From Acetobacter sp. (GTDB lineage: Bacteria > Pseudomonadota > Alphaproteobacteria > Acetobacterales > Acetobacteraceae): a stretch of 64,000 nucleotides of DNA. Each line of letters starts with the position of its first letter. Position 1 is the first letter of the stretch. The DNA lies in NCBI RefSeq assembly GCF_022483985.1, contig NZ_JAKVME010000001.1, positions 1,984,001 through 2,048,000 of the forward strand, in the 5' to 3' direction. Both the position numbers and the translations under genes were made by a program. The notes below the pieces were generated by a model, which was not told the origin of the DNA, searched no databases, and saw nothing but the letters and a program-made list of their open reading frames with translations. Shown one piece after another: positions 7,437 through 16,270 of the stretch.

Positions 7437-9068
7437 ATGAGCGAACGCGAGGCGATGGAATTTGATGTCGTCATCGTGGGTGGCGGCCCGGCGGGTCTGG
7501 CGGCAGCCATCCGCCTGCGTCAGCTTAACCCCGAAGCCACTGTCTGCCTGATCGAGAAAGGCAGCGAAATCGGCGCGCACATCGTCTCTGGTGCAGTGAT
7601 CGAGCCTCGCGCTCTTGAGGAACTGCTCCCTGACTGGTTGGAGCGTGGCGCTCCCCTGAAGACCCCGGTGACCGAGGAGGAAATGTATTTCCTCACCGAG
7701 ACAAAAGGCTTCAAAATTCCGGCGCTCGACCGTGTGATGCCGCATCTCGCCAATTACGGGAACTATGTCGTCAGCCTTGGCGATGTCTGCCGCTGGTTGG
7801 CCGAGCAGGCGGAAGAACTCGGCGTCGAGATCTATCCCGGCTTCGCAGGCGCGGAAGTGCTGATCGAAAAGAACCGCGTGGTGGGTGTGGCGACCGGCGA
7901 CATGGGTATCACCCGTGACGGCGAAAAAGGCCCGAACTATCAGCCCGGTATGGAGTTGCGTGCGACATACACGCTGTTCGCGGAAGGCTGCCGTGGCTCC
8001 CTCACCAAGCAGGTGATGGAACATTACAACCTGCGCAAAGGCGTCGATCCGCAGACCTACGGCCTCGGGATCAAGGAAGTGTGGGAAATCCCCGCCGAGA
8101 ACCACCGCCCCGGTCTGGTCGTACACAGCTTTGGCTGGCCGCTCGACGATAAGACCTATGGCGGCGCGTGGCTCTACCATTTCGGCGAGAACCTTGTCTC
8201 CTACGGCTTCGTCACCGGTCTCGATTACGAGAACACATGGCTGTCGCCGTTCGACGAGATGCAGCGCACCAAGCTGCATCCGGTCTTCCGCAAGCATTTC
8301 GAAGGCGGACGTCGCCTGATCTACGGCGCACGCGCGCTGTCCGAGGGTGGCCTCCAGTCCATCCCCCGCCTCACCTTTCCCGGTGGAGCGCTGCTCGGCG
8401 ATTCGGCGGGTTTCCTCAACACGCCGAAGATCAAGGGCACCCATACGGCCATGAAATCCGGCATGCTGGCCGCTGAAGCTGTTCTGGACGCCATGAAGGC
8501 CGAACGGGTGGAGCCTGCCGCCTATACCAGCCTTGTCCGTCAGTCGTGGCTGTATGACGAACTGAAAACCGCCCGCAACGTCCGCCCGGCTTTCGCCCGC
8601 TGGGGCTCGAAGCTGGGCGCGCTTTATGCCGGGTTCGATGCGATGGTTCTGCGCGGCAGGGCTCCGTGGACCCTGCATTTCAAACATGCGGACAACGAGA
8701 CGCTGACGCCTGCGTCTCTCAGCACGCCGATCGACTATCCGAAGCCGGACAACAAGATCACCTTCGACAGGCTGTCCTCCGTCTTTCTGTCGAACACCAA
8801 TCATGAGGAAGACCAGCCGGTTCACCTGAAGGTCCGCAACATGGATCTGTGGAAGACGGTAAACTGGGATGTTTTCCGTTCACCGGAAAGCCGTTACTGC
8901 CCGGCAGCGGTCTATGAGGCGGTTGACGCGGAGACCGAAGCCCGTCTGGTGATCAATTCTCAGAACTGCGTCCACTGCAAGACGTGCGACATCAAGGACC
9001 CCACGCAGAATATCGACTGGTGCACGCCGGAAGGGGCTGGCGGTCCGAATTACCCTGCGGGTATGTGA
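7437..9068 (+). CDS. Electron-transfer flavoprotein:ubiquinone oxidoreductase (ETF-QO)
   Basis: Peripheral inner-membrane FAD and 4Fe-4S enzyme that passes electrons from reduced ETF to ubiquinone. ATG 7437 follows a gaggaacgagga ribosome site. At 543 residues it has full family length. The N-terminal FAD fold shows DVVIVGGGPAGLAAAIRL. The second FAD motif is GGALLGDSAGFLNTPKIKGTH. The C-terminal Fe-S domain has RYCPAAVYE and INSQNCVHCKTCDIKDP, then NIDWCTPEGAGGPNYP. It lies directly upstream of etfB and etfA in the same direction, which fits one functional unit for acyl-CoA, amine or amino-acid dehydrogenase electrons. Confidence 0.97.
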   Translation: MSEREAMEFDVVIVGGGPAGLAAAIRLRQLNPEATVCLIEKGSEIGAHIVSGAVIEPRALEELLPDWLERGAPLKTPVTEEEMYFLTETKGFKIPALDRVMPHLANYGNYVVSLGDVCRWLAEQAEELGVEIYPGFAGAEVLIEKNRVVGVATGDMGITRDGEKGPNYQPGMELRATYTLFAEGCRGSLTKQVMEHYNLRKGVDPQTYGLGIKEVWEIPAENHRPGLVVHSFGWPLDDKTYGGAWLYHFGENLVSYGFVTGLDYENTWLSPFDEMQRTKLHPVFRKHFEGGRRLIYGARALSEGGLQSIPRLTFPGGALLGDSAGFLNTPKIKGTHTAMKSGMLAAEAVLDAMKAERVEPAAYTSLVRQSWLYDELKTARNVRPAFARWGSKLGALYAGFDAMVLRGRAPWTLHFKHADNETLTPASLSTPIDYPKPDNKITFDRLSSVFLSNTNHEEDQPVHLKVRNMDLWKTVNWDVFRSPESRYCPAAVYEAVDAETEARLVINSQNCVHCKTCDIKDPTQNIDWCTPEGAGGPNYPAGM

Positions 9069-9192
9069 TTTCTGTCGATAGTACGTTAAGCCTGCCGCCA
9101 ATTCCGGTGGCCCGATCGCCGGACGTGGTTCATACCAGCGTCCGTACGCCACGATCTGCGCCCACCAATGCGGGTAGTATGCGAGAGAGACG

Positions 9193-9942
9193 ATGAAGAT
9201 ACTTGTCCCGGTAAAGCGGGTTGTTGATTACAACATCAAGGTTCTCGTCAAATCGGACGGAACCGGTGTTGAGACGGCCGGTCTGAAGATGTCGATGAAT
9301 CCCTTTGACGAGATTGCCGTCGAAGAGGCTGTCCGACTGCGTGAAAAAGGCTCTGCGACCGAGGTGATCGCCGTCTCGATCGGCTTGCAGCAGGCGCAGG
9401 ACACGCTGCGTACGGCGATGGCGATGGGTGCTGACCGCGCCATCCTCGTCCTCTCCGAGGAAAGCCCTGAGCCACTGGCCGTCGCCAAGGTGCTGAAGGC
9501 GCTTGTCGAGCGTGAGAAGCCGGACCTCGTTTTCCTTGGCAAGCAGGCCATCGACGACGACATGAACGCGACGGGCCAGATGCTGGCCGGTCTGCTCGGC
9601 TGGGGTCAGGGCACCTTCGCCAGCAAGGTCGAAATCGTTGACGGCCGTGCGGAAGTGACACGCGAAATCGATGGCGGCACGGAAACAGTGTCCCTCGCCG
9701 TCCCCGCCATTGTTACGGCTGACCTGCGTCTCAACGAGCCGCGTTATGCGTCCCTGCCGAACATCATGAAGGCCAAGAAGAAGCCGCTTGAGACGATTCA
9801 GGCTGCTGACCTCGGCGTGGACATGACCCGTCGCCTGACGACGGTATCCGTGGCTGAACCGCCGGTCCGCAAGGCAGGCATCAAGGTTGGCTCCGTGGCC
9901 GAACTGGTCGAGAAACTGCGCAACGAAGCGAAGGTGATCTGA
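9193..9942 (+). CDS. etfB: Electron transfer flavoprotein beta subunit
   Basis: The 249-residue beta subunit of heterodimeric ETF, the AMP-binding partner that with EtfA holds FAD and accepts electrons from dehydrogenases. It opens [17 protein letters not shown] and carries the [18 protein letters not shown] segment and the signature [25 protein letters not shown]. Start ATG 9193 has gagagag upstream. It lies 124 bp after the ETF-QO gene, and the etfA start follows 2 bp after its stop, so etfB and etfA are translationally linked. Confidence 0.97.
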   Translation: MKILVPVKRVVDYNIKVLVKSDGTGVETAGLKMSMNPFDEIAVEEAVRLREKGSATEVIAVSIGLQQAQDTLRTAMAMGADRAILVLSEESPEPLAVAKVLKALVEREKPDLVFLGKQAIDDDMNATGQMLAGLLGWGQGTFASKVEIVDGRAEVTREIDGGTETVSLAVPAIVTADLRLNEPRYASLPNIMKAKKKPLETIQAADLGVDMTRRLTTVSVAEPPVRKAGIKVGSVAELVEKLRNEAKVI

Positions 9943-9944
9943 TC

Positions 9945-10880
9945 ATGACCGTTCTTGTTCTTGTCGAGACCGAAGCCGGTCAGATTCGTCAAGCCTCCCG
10001 TTCCGCCATCACCGCTGCCACCAAGCTGGGCGATGTCCACGCGCTGGTCGCAGGCAGCGCAGCCGATGCGGACGCCGCAGCCGCTCTCGCCGCCAAGGTG
10101 CCGGGCGTGGCCAAGGTGCTGAAGGCGGGCGCCGACGTGCTGGCGCATGAACTGGCCGAGCCTGTGGCCGACCTGATCGTCTCGCTGGCTGGCGAGTACA
10201 GCCATATCGTCGCCGCTTCCACGGCTGTCGGCAAAAACGTCCTGCCCCGCGCTGCCGCGCTGCTTGACGTGCAGCCGATCCCCGACGTGATGGCTGTTGT
10301 CGATGCCGACACCTTTGTCCGTCCGATCTATGCGGGCAACGCTCTGGCGACGGTGAAGTCCTCCGATGCGAAGAAAGTTCTGACTGTTCGTGCGACGAAC
10401 TTCGACCCGGCTCCGGCTGAAGGTGGCTCCGCTCCCGTCGAAGCCGTGAACGTAACGGTGCAGGACACGGTCTCGCTCTTCGTGTCCGAGCACACGCCGA
10501 CCAGCGATCGCCCGGAACTCGAGTCGGCTCGCGTGATCGTCTCCGGCGGTCGTGGTCTGGGCAGCGCCGAGAACTTCCAGTCCGTGCTGGCTCCTCTGGC
10601 CGACAAGCTGGGAGCCGCCATCGGCGCATCCCGTGTGGCAGTTGATTCCGGTTACGCCGAGAATGACTGTCAGGTTGGTCAGACAGGCAAGATCGTCGCT
10701 CCCGAGTTGTATATCGCTGTCGGTATTTCCGGTGCGATCCAGCATCTCGCGGGCATGAAGGACAGCAAGGTGATTGTTGCGATCAACAAGGACGCCGACG
10801 CGCCGCTGCTTCAGGTTGCGGACTACGCGCTTGTTGGCGACCTGTTTGAAGTCGTGCCGGAACTGGCCAAGGCTCTCTGA
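9945..10880 (+). CDS. etfA: Electron transfer flavoprotein alpha subunit
   Basis: A 311-residue FAD-binding partner of EtfB. The FAD-domain signature is visible as [15 protein letters not shown], then [21 protein letters not shown] and [25 protein letters not shown], followed by the [17 protein letters not shown] loop. ATG 9945 lies 2 bp after the etfB stop. Two hairpin terminators follow at 10879-10943, so this is the end of the ETF operon. Confidence 0.97.
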   Translation: MTVLVLVETEAGQIRQASRSAITAATKLGDVHALVAGSAADADAAAALAAKVPGVAKVLKAGADVLAHELAEPVADLIVSLAGEYSHIVAASTAVGKNVLPRAAALLDVQPIPDVMAVVDADTFVRPIYAGNALATVKSSDAKKVLTVRATNFDPAPAEGGSAPVEAVNVTVQDTVSLFVSEHTPTSDRPELESARVIVSGGRGLGSAENFQSVLAPLADKLGAAIGASRVAVDSGYAENDCQVGQTGKIVAPELYIAVGISGAIQHLAGMKDSKVIVAINKDADAPLLQVADYALVGDLFEVVPELAKAL

Positions 10881-10901
10881 AGGGCAGTCAGGCCCTTCTT
10901 T
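10879..10901 (+). terminator. First of two tandem terminators after etfA
   Basis: GAAGGGC (10879-10885) pairs with GCCCTTC (10892-10898) around a 6-nt loop, with ttt following. It overlaps the etfA stop codon. Confidence 0.55.
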
Positions 10902-10906
10902 GTCAT

Positions 10907-10943
10907 AAAGCCCCACCTCTCCGCCGGTGGGGCTTTATTTTTG
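10907..10943 (+). terminator. Strong intrinsic terminator after etfA
   Basis: An 11-bp stem, AAAGCCCCACC (10907-10917) with GGTGGGGCTTT (10926-10936), 8-nt loop, then attttt. Canonical rho-independent form; the A-run on the left side may let it work in both directions. Confidence 0.9.
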
Positions 10944-11075
10944 CGGCATGATCCACTGGAAGAACAGCCTGCACACCACAGGCTGTTTCCGGGATAGAAT
11001 CGCGGCAACACGTTAACGGGTGATTGACCTCGACAAGGCAGACTGAAGGCAGTTCCACAGGATCAGCCCGGCGCC

Positions 11076-12557
11076 ATGTCTGACACTCTTCCCGACTTTA
11101 CAGGCTACAACTTCACGTTTGCGCTCGGTGCATTGATTCTCTGCACCCTGACCATGCTGATCGCCGTGCGGATGATCTGCCGCGCTGCGATGGTGAAGGG
11201 GCGTCCCTATCAGAAAAGACTGCTTTTCAGCGCCTGCATAGCCGGAAATGGTGTATGGGCCACCCATTTCGTCGCCATGCTGGGCTGCGCGAACAGTCTG
11301 GCGACAGCCTACCAAGTGCCGCTGACACTCCTTTCCATGCTCGTCGCCATGGGGCTGTTCATTCCGACATGGTGGAGTGAATGTCACACACCCAACCGCT
11401 CCCACTCTCCCCGCACCGCACTTCTCATGACCATAACGGTCGGGAGCATGCATTACATCGGCATAGCCGCCATGGGCGGCGCAGGGCAGGAATTCATTCC
11501 CTCTGTCAGGATCATTCTTTCCCTGGCAGTCGGTTTTGCCTTTTTCTACGCGGGCACTCTGCTCCTGCGTCATCAGCGTGGCCGTAGAAGATCCCTTGCT
11601 GCGCTCGCATGGGTTCTCGGCATATGCTCCCTGCATTTCATGGGCATGCCCCATGCCTCTCTTTCCCATGCGGTAATGGGCGGCATGTCACAGCATATCG
11701 CCTCCCTGTCCCTTGCTGAAACGGTCGGAGCGGGCACGTCGACTTTTCTCGCTCTGGCCTGCATTTTTCTTCTGCTCGAATATCAGTCGGCAAGACGGAA
11801 AATCGAAGAAAGCACGCGTGCGCGCAGCTTTGCCGACGCGGCTCTGGAAGGGCTGGTCGTCACAACCGGCAGCACCATACTTGATGCCAACAGCGCTTTC
11901 TGGAATCTCGCAGGAACGAAACCCAACGCGGCATATCATCTGAAGAACTTTTTTCCGGTTCTCGCGAGCGAAGAAATTGTCCAGAAACTGATCGAGGAAG
12001 AAACTCCCCGTGAAATCCAGATGGTCAACCACGATGGAGAACGCATCCCCGTTGAAATCTATGCCCGTGAAAGCCTGTGGCGCGGCAAATCCAGAACCAT
12101 TCTTGCGATCATCGACCTTCGTGCACGCAAGGAAACTGAAGCCACCATCAAGGAACTTGCCATCACGGACATGCTGACAGGTATCGGCAACCGTTCCTTT
12201 TTCGTCACCAGCCTTACCGATCTGCTTCAGAACAGACCCGGCAACAATCCGATCGTCGTCTTTCTTGTGGATATTGATCGTTTCAAGAACATCAACGAGA
12301 CCTGCGGACATGCCATGGGCGACAAGGTTCTGTCCCATATCGCCAAGCGTCTCCAGCTTCTTGTACCACAGGACGCCATCATGGCCCGTATCGCGGGAGA
12401 TGAGTTTGCCGTGGCCTGCGTGCTCAGTCCGGACGATGTAACGGATTTCGCTTCCTACCTCGCTCTGGAGTTGAAAATTCCCTTGCCTGACGGGCATGAT
12501 GAACTGCCGGTATCCGTCAGTGTAGGCTTTGCCGTATCCGACGACGAGATGAAGGAT
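11076..12557 (+). pseudogene. 5' part of an MHYT-GGDEF-EAL cyclic-di-GMP gene, disrupted by an IS
   Basis: Codons 1-494 of a gene split by an IS3-family insertion. Residues 1 to about 235 form a seven-helix MHYT sensor (repeated H-F-V/M-A/G-M motifs such as ATHFVAMLGC, MHYIGIAAMGG, LHFMGMPHA). A PAS-like stretch follows (about 250-355), then a GGDEF domain with DMLTGIGNRSFF, VFLVDIDRFKNINE and the active-site variant AGDEF at residues 440-444. The intact frame stops at 12558-12560, inside the IS end (TGA), after only about two-thirds of the GGDEF core, so cyclase activity is probably lost. If it is translated, it makes a truncated membrane protein of 494 residues. Confidence 0.93.
12555..12557. 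repeat. Target site duplication, left copy (GAT)
   Basis: The 3-bp GAT directly before the left IS end is repeated at 13862-13864 directly after the right end. A 3-bp duplication is usual for several IS3-family groups. Confidence 0.85.
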
Positions 12558-12583
12558 TGAATTGCCCCGGGTTTTGTGGAGAC
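12558..12583. repeat. IS left inverted repeat
   Basis: 26 bases exactly complementary to 13836-13861. The outer TGA of this repeat supplies the stop codon that truncates the interrupted gene. Confidence 0.95.
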
Positions 12584-12611
12584 AGAACGACCCGTAAGGT
12601 AAGAAGAATTC

Positions 12612-12935
12612 ATGAGCAACAAATCGAAGCGTTTTCCGCCTGAATTTCGCGAGCGTGCAGCCCGCATGGTTCTGGAGGAAGAGAAGAACCATCCATCACG
12701 CTGGTCCGCGGTGATGATGATAGCGCCAAAGCTGGATATTCATCCTGACACGCTGTCAAAATGGACCCGTCTGCATGAACGTGCCAATGCGCCTGCGGTG
12801 AGTGAACTGCCAGATCGAGAGAAGATCAGGCAACTGGAGCGAGAGAACCGCGAACTGCGGCAGGCCAATGAAATCCTGCGCAAGGCGTCGGCATATTTTG
12901 CCCAGGCGGAACTCGACCGCCGGTTCAGGCCATGA
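12612..12935 (+). CDS. IS3-family transposase OrfA
   Basis: A 107-residue DNA-binding half of the transposase. An N-terminal helix-turn-helix region (about residues 8-55; FPPEFRERAARMVLEE, then DIHPDTLSKWTR) is followed by a leucine-zipper-like coiled coil (about 68-95; REKIRQLERENRELRQANEIL), as in other IS3 OrfA proteins. An aagaag ribosome site precedes ATG 12612. It ends in an ATGA overlap with orfB. I see no A-rich slippery heptamer in the overlap, so OrfB may be made by re-initiation rather than the classical -1 frameshift. Confidence 0.95.
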   Translation: MSNKSKRFPPEFRERAARMVLEEEKNHPSRWSAVMMIAPKLDIHPDTLSKWTRLHERANAPAVSELPDREKIRQLERENRELRQANEILRKASAYFAQAELDRRFRP

Positions 12936-13822
12936 CACGCTTCATTGAGGAGCATCGGCAGACATATGGTGTCGGGTCAATCTGCAGGGTTCTGTCGATT
13001 GCACCATCTGTCTATTATGCTTATCGGGCGAGACAGAAAAATCCCTGTGTGCGCAGCCAGAAAGACAAAGAACTGTATCATGAAATCCGCAGGGTCTGGA
13101 CCGATAATTTCTGTGTCTATGGAGCGCGCAAAGTCTGGCATCAGCTCAGACGTGAAGGTCTGGATGTCGCCCGCTGCACGGTAGAGCGGCTGATGCGCCG
13201 GATGGGACTGAAAGGCGTCATTCGTGGCAAGGGGATCAGAACCACACGGCCCGATCCGGCACGGCCCTGTCCACGGGATCTGGTGCAGCGCCAGTTTCAT
13301 GCCCCAGCCCCCAACAGGCTCTGGGTTTCGGATTTTACTTACGTTTCCACATGGCAGGGCTTTGTTTATGTGGCCTTCATCATTGATGTATTCGCACGGG
13401 TTATTGTGGGCTGGCGCGTCTCGTCCACTGCCCATACCGACTTCGTACTGGATGCTCTCGAGCAGGCTCTGTGCCAGAGGCGGCCTGAGGGAAAAGTGAC
13501 CCACCATTCCGACCGCGGCTGTCAATATGTGTCCATTCGCTACACGCAAAGACTGGCTGAAGCCGGACTGGTCGCCTCTGTCGGCAGTGTCGGAGATTCC
13601 TATGATAACGCCCTGGCGGAGACCATTAACGGGCTTTACAAAACCGAACTCATCTATCGGCAGGGGCCATGGAAAAACAGGGAAGCGGTTGAACTGGCAA
13701 CACTTAAATGGGTCGACTGGTTCAACAATCGACGGATCCTGTCCTCCATTGGAAACATCCCCCCAGCAGAAGCTGAGGCACGCTTTTATGCACAACAGAA
13801 ATCACATGCATTAGCTGCGTAG
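12932..13822 (+). CDS. IS3-family transposase OrfB (DDE integrase)
   Basis: A 296-residue catalytic half. The DDE triad is intact: Asp in LWVSDFTYVST, Asp in VTHHSDRGCQY, and Glu 35 residues later in YDNALAETINGLYKTE. An N-terminal HTH_21-type segment (YHEIRRVWTDNFCVYGARKVWHQL in two parts) precedes it. It starts in the ATGA overlap with orfA, in the -1 frame. No internal stops or frameshifts, so it looks functional. Confidence 0.96.
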   Translation: MTRFIEEHRQTYGVGSICRVLSIAPSVYYAYRARQKNPCVRSQKDKELYHEIRRVWTDNFCVYGARKVWHQLRREGLDVARCTVERLMRRMGLKGVIRGKGIRTTRPDPARPCPRDLVQRQFHAPAPNRLWVSDFTYVSTWQGFVYVAFIIDVFARVIVGWRVSSTAHTDFVLDALEQALCQRRPEGKVTHHSDRGCQYVSIRYTQRLAEAGLVASVGSVGDSYDNALAETINGLYKTELIYRQGPWKNREAVELATLKWVDWFNNRRILSSIGNIPPAEAEARFYAQQKSHALAA

Positions 13823-13835
13823 TTCAGATAAAAAC

Positions 13836-13861
13836 GTCTCCACAAAACCCGGGGCAATTCA
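13836..13861. repeat. IS right inverted repeat
   Basis: Perfect 26-base complement of 12558-12583, ending in TTCA. It is directly followed by the second GAT at 13862-13864. Confidence 0.95.
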
Positions 13862-13864
13862 GAT
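13862..13864. repeat. Target site duplication, right copy (GAT)
   Basis: Matches 12555-12557. The frame of the interrupted gene resumes at 13865 with GGG GGA CAG. Confidence 0.85.
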
Positions 13865-14740
13865 GGGGGACAGCTTCTCCATTGCTCAGGCATTGCTCTG
13901 CTGGCGGCAAAACAGGCCGGACGTGGAAATGTACGTGAATATGACAGTTCTTTTGACAGCTCGATACAGGACCGCATCCGTCTTGAGCGTGAAATCCAGT
14001 TGGGTCTTGAGCGCGATGAGTTCTTTCTTGAATACCAGCCGATCATGTCAACCCGTGAGCGAAGGCTGGTCGGATATGAAGCGCTGCTTCGCTGGCAGCA
14101 TCCCGAACGCGGTCGGGTTCCGCCTGACCAGTTCATCGGAATTGCAGAAGATTGCGGCCTGATCGCACAGCTTGGCGATTGGGTCGTACGCAGGGCCTGT
14201 CGCGATGCCGCTGGCTGGACAAACGGACTGAAAGTATCAGTCAATGTTTCTCCCATCCAGTTTACGACATCCGATCTGCCGAAGATCATCAAGACCGCTC
14301 TTGACGATGCTGGACTTGCAGCAAAGCGCCTCAGCATTGAAATTACCGAGAACACGTTTCTTCAGGGCAAACAGAATATTGAAATCCTCAAGACCCTTCG
14401 CACTCTTGGCGTAGGAATCGTCATGGATGATTTTGGAACGGGATATTCAAGCCTCAGCTATCTGCGTGATTTCCAGTTCGACGAAGTGAAGATCGATCGT
14501 TCCTTTATCTGGGACATGCTGGATCAGCCTCATTCAGCCGCGATCGTGGATGCCATCCTGTCGCTTGGCCATGGTCTCGGGGTAAACATCGTTGCCGAAG
14601 GGATTGAGACCGCCGAGCAACTTTCCTATCTGGAGAAACGGTCCTGCTCTCTGGTACAGGGATATTTCATCGGCAGACCAAGCCAGACCATTGCAGAACG
14701 TCCCAGAGCAGAAGTCCTGCAATCTCCTGTTCCGGCATAA
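13865..14740 (+). pseudogene. 3' part of the IS-disrupted cyclic-di-GMP gene (rest of GGDEF, full EAL domain)
   Basis: Codons 495-785 of the restored protein. The first residues (GGQLLHCSGIALLAAKQAGR) complete the GGDEF fold, then comes an EAL phosphodiesterase domain with all landmark motifs: YEALLRW, NVSPIQF, SIEITENTF, DDFGTGYSSLSYL, VKIDRSFI, IVAEGIET and QGYFIGRP. The catalytic EAL domain is complete, so a free phosphodiesterase could be made if translation starts inside (in-frame TTG at 14000 gives MGLERDEFF). No ribosome site is convincing there. Transcription from the IS right end could drive it (inference). Confidence 0.93.
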
Positions 14741-14934
14741 AGACTCAGGAAAATTGGCCTTCACGCCAAACAGGGATTGCCTCCTTCCGGAACGAATGGC
14801 CCTGAGAGCAGTTCCAGACTTCGGTGCCGGCAGAGCGTGCCAGACCAGTCGAAGTCATTATCGTTCGACAGACGTTCTTCATTCAGTGGTATAGTCCGGT
14901 CAACGACAACCGCTCCGGGCCGGAATATACCAGT

Positions 14935-16140
14935 TTGACCCAAGGCACACCGTATCGCCCCCTGAATCCTGAGAGCCTTAGACTGGTTCTGTCTGAACTC
15001 CCGTTGCTGGCGGTCCGCCTTGGCGGCACCCCATCCGGCTGGAATATTCGGGAAGTCAGCGACGGCAACCTCAACAGTGTCTGGCTTATTCACGGTCCAT
15101 CAGGCTCTCTCTGTGCAAAGCAGTCGCTTCCACATGTGCGCGTTGATCCTTCATGGAAAATGCCGCTTGACCGAACGACTTTTGAAGCAGGGTGGTTAAA
15201 GGCTGTTACACCGCTGGCGCCGGAAATGGTCCCGGAATTTCTTTATTTCGATCCACAGCTTTTCCTGCTGGTGACAGCCTGCCTTGACGATCATGTCACT
15301 TTTACCGAAGCCCTGATCCAAGGAGTCGACCCGCTTCCCGTAGCGCGTCAGATCGGTCATTTTGTGGCCAGAACCGCGTTCCACACCTCATGGCGAGGCG
15401 GACCATTCGAAAAAATGTTTCAACTCGAAAGCTTTTTCTCAGGCAACACAACCCTGACCCGCATTACAGTCGATCTGGTTCTGACAGACCCCTATTACGA
15501 TCATCCTCGCAATCATTACCATCCAGCGTTGAAGACGCTCGTAGAGCAGCTTCATACTGACCCGACCATTCACCGTGCGGTCTCCCACATGCAGTCACGG
15601 TTTTTTACGGCCCGTGAAGCTCTGCTCCATGGAGATCTGCATAGCGGTTCCATCATGGTCGGCCCCAATGGCGCTTCTGTGATTGATGGTGAATTTGCCT
15701 GCATTGGTCCAACCGGCTTTGATTGCGGCATGTTCGTTGCGAGCCTGATACTCGCCTCTTTCGCCGCGCAGGATACATCACGACGCACGCAGATACGACA
15801 GGCTGCTGCCATCTTCCATGAGAGTTTTCTCAAGACTTATTGTGAAGAATGGCTTGATAACAATACAGACACCGATCTTGCTCCGGCTTTTCTGACACGC
15901 CATGACGCTACAGAAATACAGCGTCAGCAGCAGGAAGAGTGTGACCGGATTGTCTCGGATATGGCAGGTTTCACAGCCATGGAAGTCATTCGAAGGCTTA
16001 CAGGATACGCCCACACGTCGCATTTCGATGCTCTACCGGAAACGGAAAAAGGTCACCGACAATATCAGGCGCTTTCCTTTGCAATAGAGCTTCTTTCCAA
16101 TCTGAAAGCAGCCCCGGAAAAACTCTTTCATGGACACTGA
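14935..16140 (+). CDS. mtnK: S-methyl-5-thioribose kinase
   Basis: ATP-dependent phosphorylation of methylthioribose to its 1-phosphate in the methionine salvage pathway. Recognised by an aminoglycoside-phosphotransferase-like kinase fold with VSDGNLNSVWLIHG near the N-terminus, the conserved KQSLPHVR segment, and the catalytic/metal motifs LLHGDLHSGSIMV and VIDGEFACIGPTGFDCGMF, characteristic of MtnK. From TTG 14935 it is 401 residues, matching the family (about 400). The frame is open upstream to GTG 14824, but that would add 37 unmatched residues; no ATG is available and ribosome sites are weak at both, so the start is uncertain. No mtnA or other salvage gene adjoins it. Confidence 0.88.
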   Translation: MTQGTPYRPLNPESLRLVLSELPLLAVRLGGTPSGWNIREVSDGNLNSVWLIHGPSGSLCAKQSLPHVRVDPSWKMPLDRTTFEAGWLKAVTPLAPEMVPEFLYFDPQLFLLVTACLDDHVTFTEALIQGVDPLPVARQIGHFVARTAFHTSWRGGPFEKMFQLESFFSGNTTLTRITVDLVLTDPYYDHPRNHYHPALKTLVEQLHTDPTIHRAVSHMQSRFFTAREALLHGDLHSGSIMVGPNGASVIDGEFACIGPTGFDCGMFVASLILASFAAQDTSRRTQIRQAAAIFHESFLKTYCEEWLDNNTDTDLAPAFLTRHDATEIQRQQQEECDRIVSDMAGFTAMEVIRRLTGYAHTSHFDALPETEKGHRQYQALSFAIELLSNLKAAPEKLFHGH

Positions 16141-16176
16141 AAAGCAGAAACCTGCTTACTCCGCCAGGCAGACTCA

Positions 16177-16205
16177 ATGCATCCGTGACAGATAAACGGA
16201 TGCAT
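16177..16205. terminator. 9-bp hairpin after mtnK
   Basis: ATGCATCCG (16177-16185) pairs with CGGATGCAT (16197-16205) across an 11-nt loop. No T-run follows, so it is only a possible terminator. Confidence 0.4.
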
Positions 16206-16270
16206 CTCCTCAATCGCAACAGGCTTTTAACCTACGTTGCGTAAGAGAAGACTCGTCAAAGGAGTCTTCC

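Larger units (their letters stand above)
12558..13861 (+). mobile_element. Complete IS3-family insertion sequence (1304 bp)
   Basis: It is bounded by a perfect 26-bp inverted repeat (12558-12583 and 13836-13861) starting TGAATTGCCCCGGG, with the TG...CA tips typical of IS3-family elements, and flanked by GAT direct repeats. It carries orfA and orfB in the usual two-frame arrangement with intact DDE residues, so it is probably still mobile. Removing the element plus one GAT restores a single open frame across the flanking cyclic-di-GMP gene. The subgroup is not assigned from sequence alone. Confidence 0.96.

Noticed and set aside
7359-8825. 488-codon open frame on the minus strand
   Set aside because: It lies entirely opposite the well-supported ETF-QO gene; its His/Arg/Gln-rich product is the usual antisense shadow of high-GC coding sequence.
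9798-10916. 372-codon open frame opposite etfA
   Set aside because: Opposite a certain gene and reaching into its terminator; no independent support.
12900-12940. Programmed -1 frameshift signal between orfA and orfB
   Set aside because: No A-rich or similar slippery heptamer is visible near the ATGA overlap; re-initiation fits as well, so I do not call a frameshift site.
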